Origin: an uncultured Neglectibacter sp.
GTDB taxonomy: Bacteria; Bacillota; Clostridia; Oscillospirales; Acutalibacteraceae
Length of the DNA stretch: 49,538 bases
Direction of reading: 5' to 3'
Assembly: GCA_946554335.1 (NCBI GenBank)
Contig: CAMNSA010000017.1
Coordinates: 1-49,538, forward strand
In this document: positions 42,102 to 49,538 of the stretch, one piece after another
Position numbering within the stretch: the stretch's first letter is position 1
Layout: each line of letters opens with the position of its first letter
Made by a program: the position numbers and the translations under genes
The notes under the pieces: model-generated
The model's database searches: none
Seen by the model: only the letters and a program-made list of their open reading frames with translations
Told to the model about the DNA's origin: nothing

Positions 42102-43223
42102 TCATTTAAAGAACTGGTAAAACTGGCATTTGATCATTCCGTTATAAAGCTTTCTGCGCTTATCCGCCCTTCTGCCGAAGAGCTTCTCAAAGTCCTCGTC
42201 CGGTGTGATCACGCTGTAGCTCCAGCCCTTTTTGGGCACGAATACCTTCCCCATCGCCCGGTAGATTTCCTCGCTTTCCCTCAGGTCCAGCAGGCGCTCT
42301 CCATAGGGAGGGTTGCACACCACGCAGCCGTAAGGGGAGCTTTCCGCAAACTCCTCCACTCTCCGCACCCGGGCCCCAACATGGGCGATCACCCCGGCCT
42401 TTCTGGCGTTTTCCAAAGTCAGCTCCACCGCGGCAGGGTCGATGTCGTACCCCGTGGCCTGGAAAGAGACCTCCGGGCGCGCCAAAGCCCTCAGGCGCTC
42501 CCTCTCGTCTTTCCACACCGCCCGATCGCTTTGAGCCCACTGCTCCGCTTCAAAGGAGCGGCATAGGCCCGGCTTGAGATTCATCGCCAGCATGGCCGCC
42601 TCGATCAAAAGCGTCCCGGAGCCGCAGAAGGGGTCAAAAAAGGTCCCATCGCTTCGCACTCTCGAAAGCTTTACCATGCTTGCGGCCAGGGTCTCCTTGA
42701 TGGGGGCTTCCGCCGAGTTCCGGCGATAACCCCGCTTGTGCAGGCCCTGTCCGCTGGTGTCGATCATCACGCTCACCTTGTCCTTCAGGATCCGGAAACG
42801 GATCTTGTGCAAAGGCCCGGTCTCCGGGAACCAGGAAAGGCGGTACTTTCCTTCCAGCCGCTTGACAACGGCCTTCTTGATGATCGCCTGACAGTCCGGG
42901 ACGCTGTGCAATGCGCTTTGCAGACTGCTTCCGGAAACCGGGAAGGTGTCTTCTTTAGAAAGGTATTCCTCCCAGGGCAGCGCCCGCACTCCTTCAAACA
43001 GCTCTTCAAAGGAAAGGGCTGTAAACTCGCCCAACAAAATCAGGATCCGCTCCGCGTATCGGGAGCCCAGATTGGCTATTGCAAGAGTCTCCTCATTCCC
43101 CTCAAAGAGCACCCGGCCGTTTTCCGCCTCCACCTTTTCGCACCCCAGCTCCCGTAACTCATTGGCCGCAAGGCCCTCCACCCCCATGAGACAGGGGGCG
43201 CAGAATTTCATTTTGTCAGTCAT
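42102..43223 (-). CDS. THUMP-domain 23S rRNA methyltransferase (RlmL/YpsC-like)
   Basis: A 373-residue protein: a ferredoxin-like/THUMP RNA-binding N-terminus (about residues 1-155, starting FCAPCLMGVEGLAANELREL) followed by a Rossmann methyltransferase domain with FFDPFCGSGTLLIEAAML (motif I, about 206-223) and VVCNPPYGERL (motif IV, N-P-P-Y, about 306-316). The NPPY motif and domain order mark N2-guanine methyltransferases of the RlmL group, acting on 23S rRNA. It has only the RlmL half, as in Firmicutes YpsC. The start at 43223 follows GGAAGGA. It lies 39 bases downstream of the AraC gene. Confidence 0.9.
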   Translation of the reverse strand: MTDKMKFCAPCLMGVEGLAANELRELGCEKVEAENGRVLFEGNEETLAIANLGSRYAERILILLGEFTALSFEELFEGVRALPWEEYLSKEDTFPVSGSSLQSALHSVPDCQAIIKKAVVKRLEGKYRLSWFPETGPLHKIRFRILKDKVSVMIDTSGQGLHKRGYRRNSAEAPIKETLAASMVKLSRVRSDGTFFDPFCGSGTLLIEAAMLAMNLKPGLCRSFEAEQWAQSDRAVWKDERERLRALARPEVSFQATGYDIDPAAVELTLENARKAGVIAHVGARVRRVEEFAESSPYGCVVCNPPYGERLLDLRESEEIYRAMGKVFVPKKGWSYSVITPDEDFEKLFGRRADKRRKLYNGMIKCQFYQFFK

Positions 43224-43262
43224 TTCGTTCCTTCCCAGAGGCGGCGGTTTTCGCCGCATTTT

Positions 43263-44102
43263 TCAATGATATTGGCCGTTTTTCTGTTCTCCCGCCCTGC
43301 GATAAGCAAAGGGCGAAAGCCCATAACAGGCCTTGAAGTGTCTGGCAAACAGCGACGCTTCTCTATACCCGCAGGAAAAGGCGATCTCCGTTACGGAAAG
43401 CCCTGTTCCCCGAAGCATACCGGCGGCTGACTTCAAGCGAAGCTGCGTCAGATATTCCTTGGGAGAGCGTCCCGTCTGCTGCCGGAACAGCCGGTAGAGA
43501 TAGGTTCGGTCGATCCCCACGGTACGGGCAATTTGTCCCACGCTGATCTCGTAGCTGAAGTTTCGGTGAATGAAATCCAGCGCCTTGTTTACATAAGTTT
43601 TTTCCGTTTCTCCCCCTCGCTTTCCCTTTTGCGCCATGTGAGAAAAACAGAGATAGAGCCGTCCCAGGAGCGTATAGCGATTATCCCCCTGGTCGCCGAA
43701 GGAGTCGATGAGCCGCAGCAGCTCCTCCTTGAGAAGGCCGCCGCTTTGGTCTTCGTAGATGGGAGCGTCCCGATTGAGTCCACATTCCTTTAGGATCTCG
43801 ACCGCCTCGGTGCCGTCAAAGCCGATCCAGCAGTATTCCCAGGGGTCCTTCTCCTGAGCGCCGTACCGGGTGGACTCCCCGGGAAAGATCAGAAATCCTT
43901 CTCCCGCGCCCAGCTCCCAGCGCCTCCCCTCCTTTTCAAAAAAGCCTTTTCCGGAGAGGATAAAATGAAAGAGAAAATGGGGCCGCACCGCCGGGCCGAA
44001 GGTGTGGCCGGGCGCGCACTTTTCCCAGCCGCAGAAATGAAAGGCCAGCGCGCCGCCGGAGTGGACCTCCCGCACATATTCTCTCATCCGCTCATCCGCC
44101 AT
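43263..44102 (-). CDS. AraC family transcriptional regulator
   Basis: A 279-residue regulator. The N-terminal half is a cupin-like sensor domain (PHFLFHFILSGKGFFEKEG; GEGFLIFPGE), typical of AraC/XylS proteins that sense sugars. The C-terminal ~100 residues hold two helix-turn-helices, with VGQIARTVGIDRTYLYRLFRQ (split here into VGQIARTVGIDR and TYLYRLFR) and the second-HTH signature VTEIAFSCGYREASLFARHF (about 241-260) ending in GLSPFAYRR. Targets could be the adjacent malQ-glgP genes, the divergent secreted-protein gene, or genes elsewhere; the sequence does not decide. Ribosome site AAAGGAGGGG. Confidence 0.9.
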   Translation of the reverse strand: MADERMREYVREVHSGGALAFHFCGWEKCAPGHTFGPAVRPHFLFHFILSGKGFFEKEGRRWELGAGEGFLIFPGESTRYGAQEKDPWEYCWIGFDGTEAVEILKECGLNRDAPIYEDQSGGLLKEELLRLIDSFGDQGDNRYTLLGRLYLCFSHMAQKGKRGGETEKTYVNKALDFIHRNFSYEISVGQIARTVGIDRTYLYRLFRQQTGRSPKEYLTQLRLKSAAGMLRGTGLSVTEIAFSCGYREASLFARHFKACYGLSPFAYRRAGEQKNGQYH

Positions 44103-44125
44103 GACCCGCCCCTCCTTTTGCTTTC

Positions 44126-44154
44126 AGTATACCTTTTTTTCGTCCTCTCTTCAA
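44126..44154 (-). promoter_or_regulatory. Promoter of the araC-type gene
   Basis: Minus strand TTGAAG (44154-44149), 17-base spacer, TATACT (44131-44126), about 24 bases before the start codon. Confidence 0.6.
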
Positions 44155-44275
44155 GCGGAGAATGGCGGCCCCATCCCAGAGCCCCTTCCCGCAGCACACC
44201 TGTTTCCCTCCCCTTCTCGCCTTTATCGTTTTTGCTAATTTTTTAAAGTAATTTCACAAAAATCTGGGCATTTCA

Positions 44276-44304
44276 TTGACAAGCAATTACTGTTGGCGTA
44301 CAAT
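44276..44304 (+). promoter_or_regulatory. Promoter of the large secreted YD-repeat gene
   Basis: Perfect TTGACA (44276-44281), 17-base spacer, TACAAT (44299-44304), 53 bases before the start codon. This is one of the strongest promoters in the window, and it is divergent from the araC promoter. Confidence 0.8.
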
Positions 44305-44357
44305 CACACTATAGCCCATGGCAAAAACCGGAAGCGGGCACAGAAAAGAGGGTTATT

Positions 44358-47300
44358 ATGAAAAAGAAGAATTTAAAGCGGCTCCTCTCACTTGTACTTG
44401 CTCTCACCCTGCTGGTGGAAGCGTGTCCTCTGTCAGCGTCGGCGCAAAGTGACTCGTCCGTTCCCTCCGTTTCGGAGGACCTGCTTCTCCCGGAAGACTA
44501 CATAGAGGAAGATACCTCCTCTCCTCAAATGGCTTATGAAATTCCGGAGGAACGCGGCGCGGCCGAAAAGCGTTTCCGTTTAAGCGACGGCTCCTTTGTC
44601 TTAGCCTCCTATCCCACCGCCGTGCATTATCAGGCCGAAAACGGCGAATATGAGGATATCGACAACACTCTGACTTTGGCATCTTCCCGGACAGGCCGTC
44701 AGTCGCTTTCCTCCTCCGCCCAAAAAAGCGGCGTAGTCTATCAGGCGGAAAACGGCGAAGAGACAAAGTATTTCACCTCCGTTTTGTATCCGGACTCCCC
44801 GGTCATCGGGCTGCAAAACGAGGCGCTGGGACTTGCCATGTCCCTTCTGCGTCCGGAAACGGCCCAGGCGCTGATCGATTCTAAAGCGCCGGAAGGCAGC
44901 CTGCTGGATGAGAAAATTACAGTCTCTTCAGAAGTTTCCTCCGAAATACCGGAAGAAACGCCTGACGCCCTTCTCTCCTCCCCGGATTTGCCGGAAGAAA
45001 GCGAAGACTCCCCTGTCTCTTCATTAGACCGCGAGGCGAAAAGGGAGGAAAGTTCTCCTGCTCTCTCTGCGGCCTCCTCTCAAGGCACTGAGATCATCGA
45101 GGAAGCCTCCGGTTTGGAGGAAGAGCCCGCTTCCGGTCTTCCCTCCGAAAGCTCCGATATCAGCGCTCTCCCTTCCCTTGACCCGGAGCCTTCTCCCGTC
45201 CTTCCCGCCCCAACTCTTACGCCGGACACTCCGGTAGAAGCAGAGAAGGATTCTCTCATGGCTTCTTCTGTGCCCGCAAAGGTGGAAAACCCCCAAAAGG
45301 CCAATCGGCCTATGGGTATTGCCTCCTCCGGGCCCGCTTCTATCCCTCCGCTGGAGGAGCAGGTACAGCCTCAGAAAATTTCCTCAAAGGTCACCTATGA
45401 AAACGTGTGGCCCGGCGTTGACCTGCAATATCAAACCTACGGCTACAACATCAAAGAAAGCATCATCCTTCAAAACCCGCAGGAAACCTACCGCTACAGC
45501 TTCCTTCTGAATCTGCAGGGCCTTTCCCCCGTGCTGCTGGAAACCGGCGAGATCGACCTGAAAAACGAAAAGGGCGAAACCGTATATGAAATTCCGGCCC
45601 CTTATATGACGGACGCCGCCGGGGCAGCCTCCTTTGACGCCCATTATGAGCTTCACGAAGCCTCTGAGGGCTATGTGCTCACCATTGAAGCGGAAAAGAA
45701 ATGGATCGAAGAGGAAGAGCGTCTTTTCCCGGTGACCATCGACCCCTCGCTGATCCTCATTGGAAGCGATTTCGGCACCAGCTTCACTGCCTCCTGCCCG
45801 TCCCCAGACAATCCCGACCAAACCGCCTTTGGAGGAGAAAGCCTCTATATCGGACATCGCCAGGATGGAAATGATCTAGCAGCCTTTTTCCAGTTTGGCT
45901 CCCTTCCCACCTTGCCGGACAATTGCAGCATAACTAATGCGACCTTAAACCTGTATCAATACAAATACGACCCTGTGGGGGGAATGGACCGGTTGTTTGC
46001 CCGGGTCCATGAGGTCACCTCTACCCGGCCCGCAAGCTATGCAACCGACGCGGACTGGATCCGCGGGATCACCTGGAACACAAAGCCCGCCTTCGACAAA
46101 AATACCGCCGAGGTCTTTGCCCGCTTAAACGCCGGCAAAACCAACAGCTATGTCTCCTGGGACATTTCCCGCCTGGTGAGCAAATGGTATGAAACCAGCC
46201 CCCAAAGCCGTATGCTGGCGATCGACGCCATAGGCCCCTCCGCCTTCAGCTACTCTTACTGCGCTGCAAGCGTGTTCTGGATGAATATAAACCAGCAGCC
46301 TTTCTTTCTGATTCATTACCGGAACACGGTAGGCCTGGAGAGCAGGTTTACCTATCAGACGGCTTCCGCCGGAAAAGCTGGCACGGTAAACGTCAGCGAT
46401 TACTCTGCCCAAATGACTCTTGCAAACACGCTGTTTTCCTCCAACAGCGAAGTGCTTCCCTTTGACCTGACGCTTTACTATAACTCTCCTTATGCCGGAA
46501 AGTACTTTACCGCCAATACTGCTGCAGGGATCCACACCGCCAATTATACCAACATGAAGCTGGGCACAGGCTGGAAGCTTTCCGCCCAGGAGACCGTGGT
46601 GAAAACGACGGTAAAAACCCAGGACGAGTCTCTGGATTACTATGTCTATACCGATGAGGACGGCACCGAGCACTATTTCCAGATTGACCCCTCCAAGAGC
46701 AGCTATCCGGATGAAGACGGGCTGGGGCTTACGCTGTCTGCCTCCGGCGTGACCCATACCCTGAAAGATGAGAAAAATAACCGGAAGGAGTTTTATAACG
46801 GCTATCTCTATAAGTACACAGACCGCAACGGAAACTGCATCTATTATCTCTATAACGACACAACCGCCTATTCCTCTTCAAATCCCTTCTCTCTTTCCTC
46901 CACCACATGGAGGCCGTCGGCGGGAGGCTCCAACAAACTGACACAGATTTATCAGATCAACGACAACGGCAGCGCAGCCGATGTCTTGACCCTGCTGTGT
47001 AAGCTGAATTATTCCGGCAGCAACCTTTCCAGCGTCACAGACACTGCCGGACGGGCCTATACCTTTGACTATTCCACTGTTTCCGGGAAGCTTTTGCTGG
47101 ACTATATCAATTTCCCGGACGGTATGGACGCGGAATATCTCTATGACGACAGCGGGCGGATGACGATCCTCCACGATCAGGAATCGTGGCACGGTATTGT
47201 TCTGGAATATAACCGGACGGGAGTCAAATCTCTGCGGGAAAATAGCGGGGAAACCGCATATGAGAGTCCTCTTGAGCAGGGGTTTGCCTGGCACAGCTAT

Positions 47301-49538
47301 TCCCCCAGCCTCCAGCAGCGGCAGTACCGCTTCTATGGCTTAGACGGCACAAGAGACACGGAAGACGACGTGGTTACCCATTACGCCTTTGACCTTGAGG
47401 GGCGTACCACCAATATCGTTTCCCACAACACGGACCGCACCAAGGTACTGGGCACCTCCGCCGTCTCCTATACACAAAACACAAAGGGCTCCAAAAAGAA
47501 TAACCGGGTCACTGGCTCCTCCGGCTCCGGGATCATGGCCGTCAATCTGATCCACAACAGCGGCATGGAAACTCTCCCGGACAGCAACTATATGTGGACC
47601 TCTCAATCCACTGTTTCCACAGGCAGCTCCGTGTTCCGGCCCAATATGACAGAGGGCGGATATACCACCCTTCCCAGAACCGGCGGCTACCTGATGAAGA
47701 TGTACCTTCCCTCCGCCTCCGGAAAGGTCATGCAGCACCAGACCGTCTACCTGCAGGCCGGAAAAACCTATGTCTTCTCCGGCTATGCCAATTCCGCCAA
47801 AATCACAAGCTTTTCGGGAACCGGCGGCTTGAGCCTGAGCTTCCAGAACACCGCGGGAACCGTTTTGGCCAAAAGCCGTGTTTTGAATTACGCCACCTCC
47901 CGGAATGTGGAATCCGGCTGGAGCAGGCTGGAGGTGGCCTATACTCCCTCCTCCAGCGGAAGCTACCGGGTCTGTGCGGCACTGGAAAACGCCTCCAAAT
48001 ACGCAGCCTTTGACGATTTCCAGCTGGAGGAAAGCGTCACAAGGGCAGCGGCCATGCCCGCGGAACGCTCCGCCTCTGCCAGTGGGGTCAACCTTCTCCA
48101 GCTGGGCTCCTTCGATGTTCCCGTGGCCTCCGGGTTCAGCAAATCAGAGCTTGCGAAATACTGGAGCTATAACTCCAACGCCTCCGTTCCCCTGGCCTCC
48201 GGAGAGGACGCCGGACGCGGCTATATCATGCAGATCCCCGGCCATCCGGACGCCTCCCGCCGGGCCTCTCAGACCGTCACCCTGAACCGCAGCTCCAATT
48301 CCACCTATATGCTGTCCGCCTGGGGAAAGGCCCGCTCTGTACCCGACTGCGCTCCCGCTTCGGAGCTTTCAGGAGACAACATATACTATAAGCGCTTTTT
48401 CGGAATGATTGCAAAGCTTGTCTATTCCGACACCACCACGCCGGAATACCAGTATGTGGCCTTTGAGCCCCAGTATGACGGCTGGCAGTACACCTCCGGC
48501 TTTATCGTTCCCAAGCGAGCGGGGAAAACGGTCTCCACCATCACGGTGTCTTTAGCTTATGACTTCAATGTAAACACCGCCTGGTTCGACCAGGTCTCTC
48601 TCACGGAAGAGCCTGCCCAGACCTATACCTATGACGACAACGGCAAGCTGACCTCCGTCACCTCCTCTGCCAAGGGGACCGAAACCTATACCTACACCGG
48701 AGCGGACCTTACCAAGTATGTCTCCCCCGCCTCCGGCACCTTTACCTATACCTATGACGGAAGCCACAATATGACAAAGGCCTCCAATGACGGGGTAAAT
48801 ATGACCGCCTCCTATGACGGGGCCGGAAACGGCACCTCGTCCAAGCTGCAAAAGGGGACCTCCGGCATCTATATGCAGTCAAGCTCCACCTATACGGCGG
48901 ATCAAAATCACACTGCCTCTTCCACCGACGCCTCCAACCTGACTACCCAGTATGTCTATGACAATCTGGGCCGGACAAGCGAGGTGAAGACCCCCTATGA
49001 GGGCGGGACCCTTACGGTAAGCAGGCGGTATGTAGCAGGGTCTCAGGCCCTCCCCTCCTCCACCTATGTTTCCGGCACGATCTCCCTGGGCAATTCCTAC
49101 AGCAAAGGCGTGCTTGCCTCCACCACCCGGAAATCCTACCGGAGCGGCACCACCAAATGGCTGAAATATTCCACCCCCACGGACAAGTGGAGAAACGTCA
49201 CCTCCATCAATGTCTCAGGCGGCAGCGGGACAGACAGTGAGGCCAATGTCTCCTGGAGTACTCCCATCACTTTAGCCTCCTACCAGTATCTTCCCAAGAA
49301 CGGCCCCATGAGCCGGGCCACCTTCGGAAACGGAAGCTATGAGGATTACAGCTATGACCTTTACGGCCGCCTCGCCTCCACCCAGCACCATAAGAGCGCC
49401 AGCACTCTGGGTAACAAGGAAGCCTATACCTATGACGCCTGGGGCAATATCTCCCATGTGGCGGTCACCACCTCCGGGGGCAATCTTACCGAAAGCTATT
49501 TCTATGAGTACGACACCCTGGGAAGGCTCATCCACAGT
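44358..49538 (+). CDS. Large secreted DNRLRE and YD-repeat (RHS-like) protein, 3' end outside the window
   Basis: An open frame of 1727 codons runs from ATG 44358 to the last base without a stop. Residues 1-30 are a signal peptide (MKKKNLKRLL, hydrophobic core, ASAQ). Residues about 190-320 are a Ser/Pro/Glu-rich spacer. About 490-630 resembles a DNRLRE domain (ITNATLNLYQYKY; GITWNTKPAF; YVSWDISRLVSKWY). Two carbohydrate-binding-like jelly-roll segments start near 1063 (NLIHNSGMETLPDSNY) and 1244 (NLLQLGSFD). YD-type repeats appear from about 770 and densely from about 1420 (YTYDDNGKLTSV; YVYDNLGRTSEV; YSYDLYGRLAST; YTYDAWGNISHV). RHS/YD repeats form a hollow shell that often ends in a variable toxin; that end lies beyond the window. 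GAGGG precedes the ATG. Confidence 0.88.
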   Translation, partial: MKKKNLKRLLSLVLALTLLVEACPLSASAQSDSSVPSVSEDLLLPEDYIEEDTSSPQMAYEIPEERGAAEKRFRLSDGSFVLASYPTAVHYQAENGEYEDIDNTLTLASSRTGRQSLSSSAQKSGVVYQAENGEETKYFTSVLYPDSPVIGLQNEALGLAMSLLRPETAQALIDSKAPEGSLLDEKITVSSEVSSEIPEETPDALLSSPDLPEESEDSPVSSLDREAKREESSPALSAASSQGTEIIEEASGLEEEPASGLPSESSDISALPSLDPEPSPVLPAPTLTPDTPVEAEKDSLMASSVPAKVENPQKANRPMGIASSGPASIPPLEEQVQPQKISSKVTYENVWPGVDLQYQTYGYNIKESIILQNPQETYRYSFLLNLQGLSPVLLETGEIDLKNEKGETVYEIPAPYMTDAAGAASFDAHYELHEASEGYVLTIEAEKKWIEEEERLFPVTIDPSLILIGSDFGTSFTASCPSPDNPDQTAFGGESLYIGHRQDGNDLAAFFQFGSLPTLPDNCSITNATLNLYQYKYDPVGGMDRLFARVHEVTSTRPASYATDADWIRGITWNTKPAFDKNTAEVFARLNAGKTNSYVSWDISRLVSKWYETSPQSRMLAIDAIGPSAFSYSYCAASVFWMNINQQPFFLIHYRNTVGLESRFTYQTASAGKAGTVNVSDYSAQMTLANTLFSSNSEVLPFDLTLYYNSPYAGKYFTANTAAGIHTANYTNMKLGTGWKLSAQETVVKTTVKTQDESLDYYVYTDEDGTEHYFQIDPSKSSYPDEDGLGLTLSASGVTHTLKDEKNNRKEFYNGYLYKYTDRNGNCIYYLYNDTTAYSSSNPFSLSSTTWRPSAGGSNKLTQIYQINDNGSAADVLTLLCKLNYSGSNLSSVTDTAGRAYTFDYSTVSGKLLLDYINFPDGMDAEYLYDDSGRMTILHDQESWHGIVLEYNRTGVKSLRENSGETAYESPLEQGFAWHSYSPSLQQRQYRFYGLDGTRDTEDDVVTHYAFDLEGRTTNIVSHNTDRTKVLGTSAVSYTQNTKGSKKNNRVTGSSGSGIMAVNLIHNSGMETLPDSNYMWTSQSTVSTGSSVFRPNMTEGGYTTLPRTGGYLMKMYLPSASGKVMQHQTVYLQAGKTYVFSGYANSAKITSFSGTGGLSLSFQNTAGTVLAKSRVLNYATSRNVESGWSRLEVAYTPSSSGSYRVCAALENASKYAAFDDFQLEESVTRAAAMPAERSASASGVNLLQLGSFDVPVASGFSKSELAKYWSYNSNASVPLASGEDAGRGYIMQIPGHPDASRRASQTVTLNRSSNSTYMLSAWGKARSVPDCAPASELSGDNIYYKRFFGMIAKLVYSDTTTPEYQYVAFEPQYDGWQYTSGFIVPKRAGKTVSTITVSLAYDFNVNTAWFDQVSLTEEPAQTYTYDDNGKLTSVTSSAKGTETYTYTGADLTKYVSPASGTFTYTYDGSHNMTKASNDGVNMTASYDGAGNGTSSKLQKGTSGIYMQSSSTYTADQNHTASSTDASNLTTQYVYDNLGRTSEVKTPYEGGTLTVSRRYVAGSQALPSSTYVSGTISLGNSYSKGVLASTTRKSYRSGTTKWLKYSTPTDKWRNVTSINVSGGSGTDSEANVSWSTPITLASYQYLPKNGPMSRATFGNGSYEDYSYDLYGRLASTQHHKSASTLGNKEAYTYDAWGNISHVAVTTSGGNLTESYFYEYDTLGRLIHS

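Noticed and set aside
48600-49538. Repeated TATACCTATGAC-like strings as a possible CRISPR or satellite array
   Set aside because: They are in-frame codons of YD repeats (YTYD) with irregular spacing and varying intervening sequence.

Overview
The window looks like chromosomal DNA from a spore-forming, Gram-positive anaerobe of the Clostridia, probably the Oscillospirales/Ruminococcaceae side (an inference from gene content and moderately high GC; no rRNA is present to settle it). Pointers are an intact sporulation sigma factor (sigK) with its pro-sequence, a PolC-type replicase, DnaD/DnaC-type primosome proteins, the short HisG plus HisZ arrangement, a BspA-like protein with SLH domains, and strong Shine-Dalgarno sites.

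Layout. 1-5.8 kb: an N-terminal macrodomain fragment, a ZIP metal transporter, a Fic protein, sigK, a dcd-HAD pair closed by a terminator, and a sodC-like gene followed by a pentapeptide-repeat gene. 5.85-7.2 kb: a lone tyrosine integrase between a tRNA-Thr(CGT) gene and a displaced copy of that tRNA's 3' end, which looks like a minimal or collapsed integrative element. 7.3-14.3 kb: a plus-strand run of dnaD-like, dnaC-like, two-part ThrE-type exporter, RluA-type pseudouridine synthase, a small membrane protein and a glycosyltransferase fused to a CsaB-type pyruvyltransferase. 14.4-18.1 kb: a GNAT protein, an orphan DapB-like dehydrogenase and the SLH/leucine-rich-repeat surface protein.

18.4-26.4 kb (minus strand): a histidine operon hisZ-G-D-C-B-(hisA-hisI fusion)-E, then a methyltransferase and a DUF3795-type protein, running from a near-consensus promoter at 26.35 kb to a hairpin at 18.3 kb. 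hisH and hisF are absent from it. 26.5-37.4 kb (minus strand): the order pyrH-frr-uppS-cdsA-dxr-rseP-ispG-polC, linking UMP kinase, ribosome recycling, isoprenoid and phospholipid precursor synthesis, regulated proteolysis and DNA replication. 37.5-41.4 kb: malQ-glgP for alpha-glucan use. 41.4-44.1 kb: an AraC regulator, a THUMP-domain RNA methyltransferase and a GNAT gene. 44.36 kb to the right edge: a very large secreted DNRLRE/YD-repeat (RHS-like) protein, open at the window end.

The most interesting items are the solo integrase bounded by tRNA-derived repeats, an exact 20-base repeat shared by the fic promoter and the fic linker, the glycosyltransferase-CsaB fusion close to an SLH protein, the hisA-hisI fusion in an operon without hisHF, and the apparent CTG start of hisC. 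No gene-free stretch exceeds 300 bases. The longest gaps (18149-18425, 44103-44357, 986-1216, 15327-15554) carry promoters or terminators as listed, except 15327-15554, where I see only a weak TATACT at 15513-15518.
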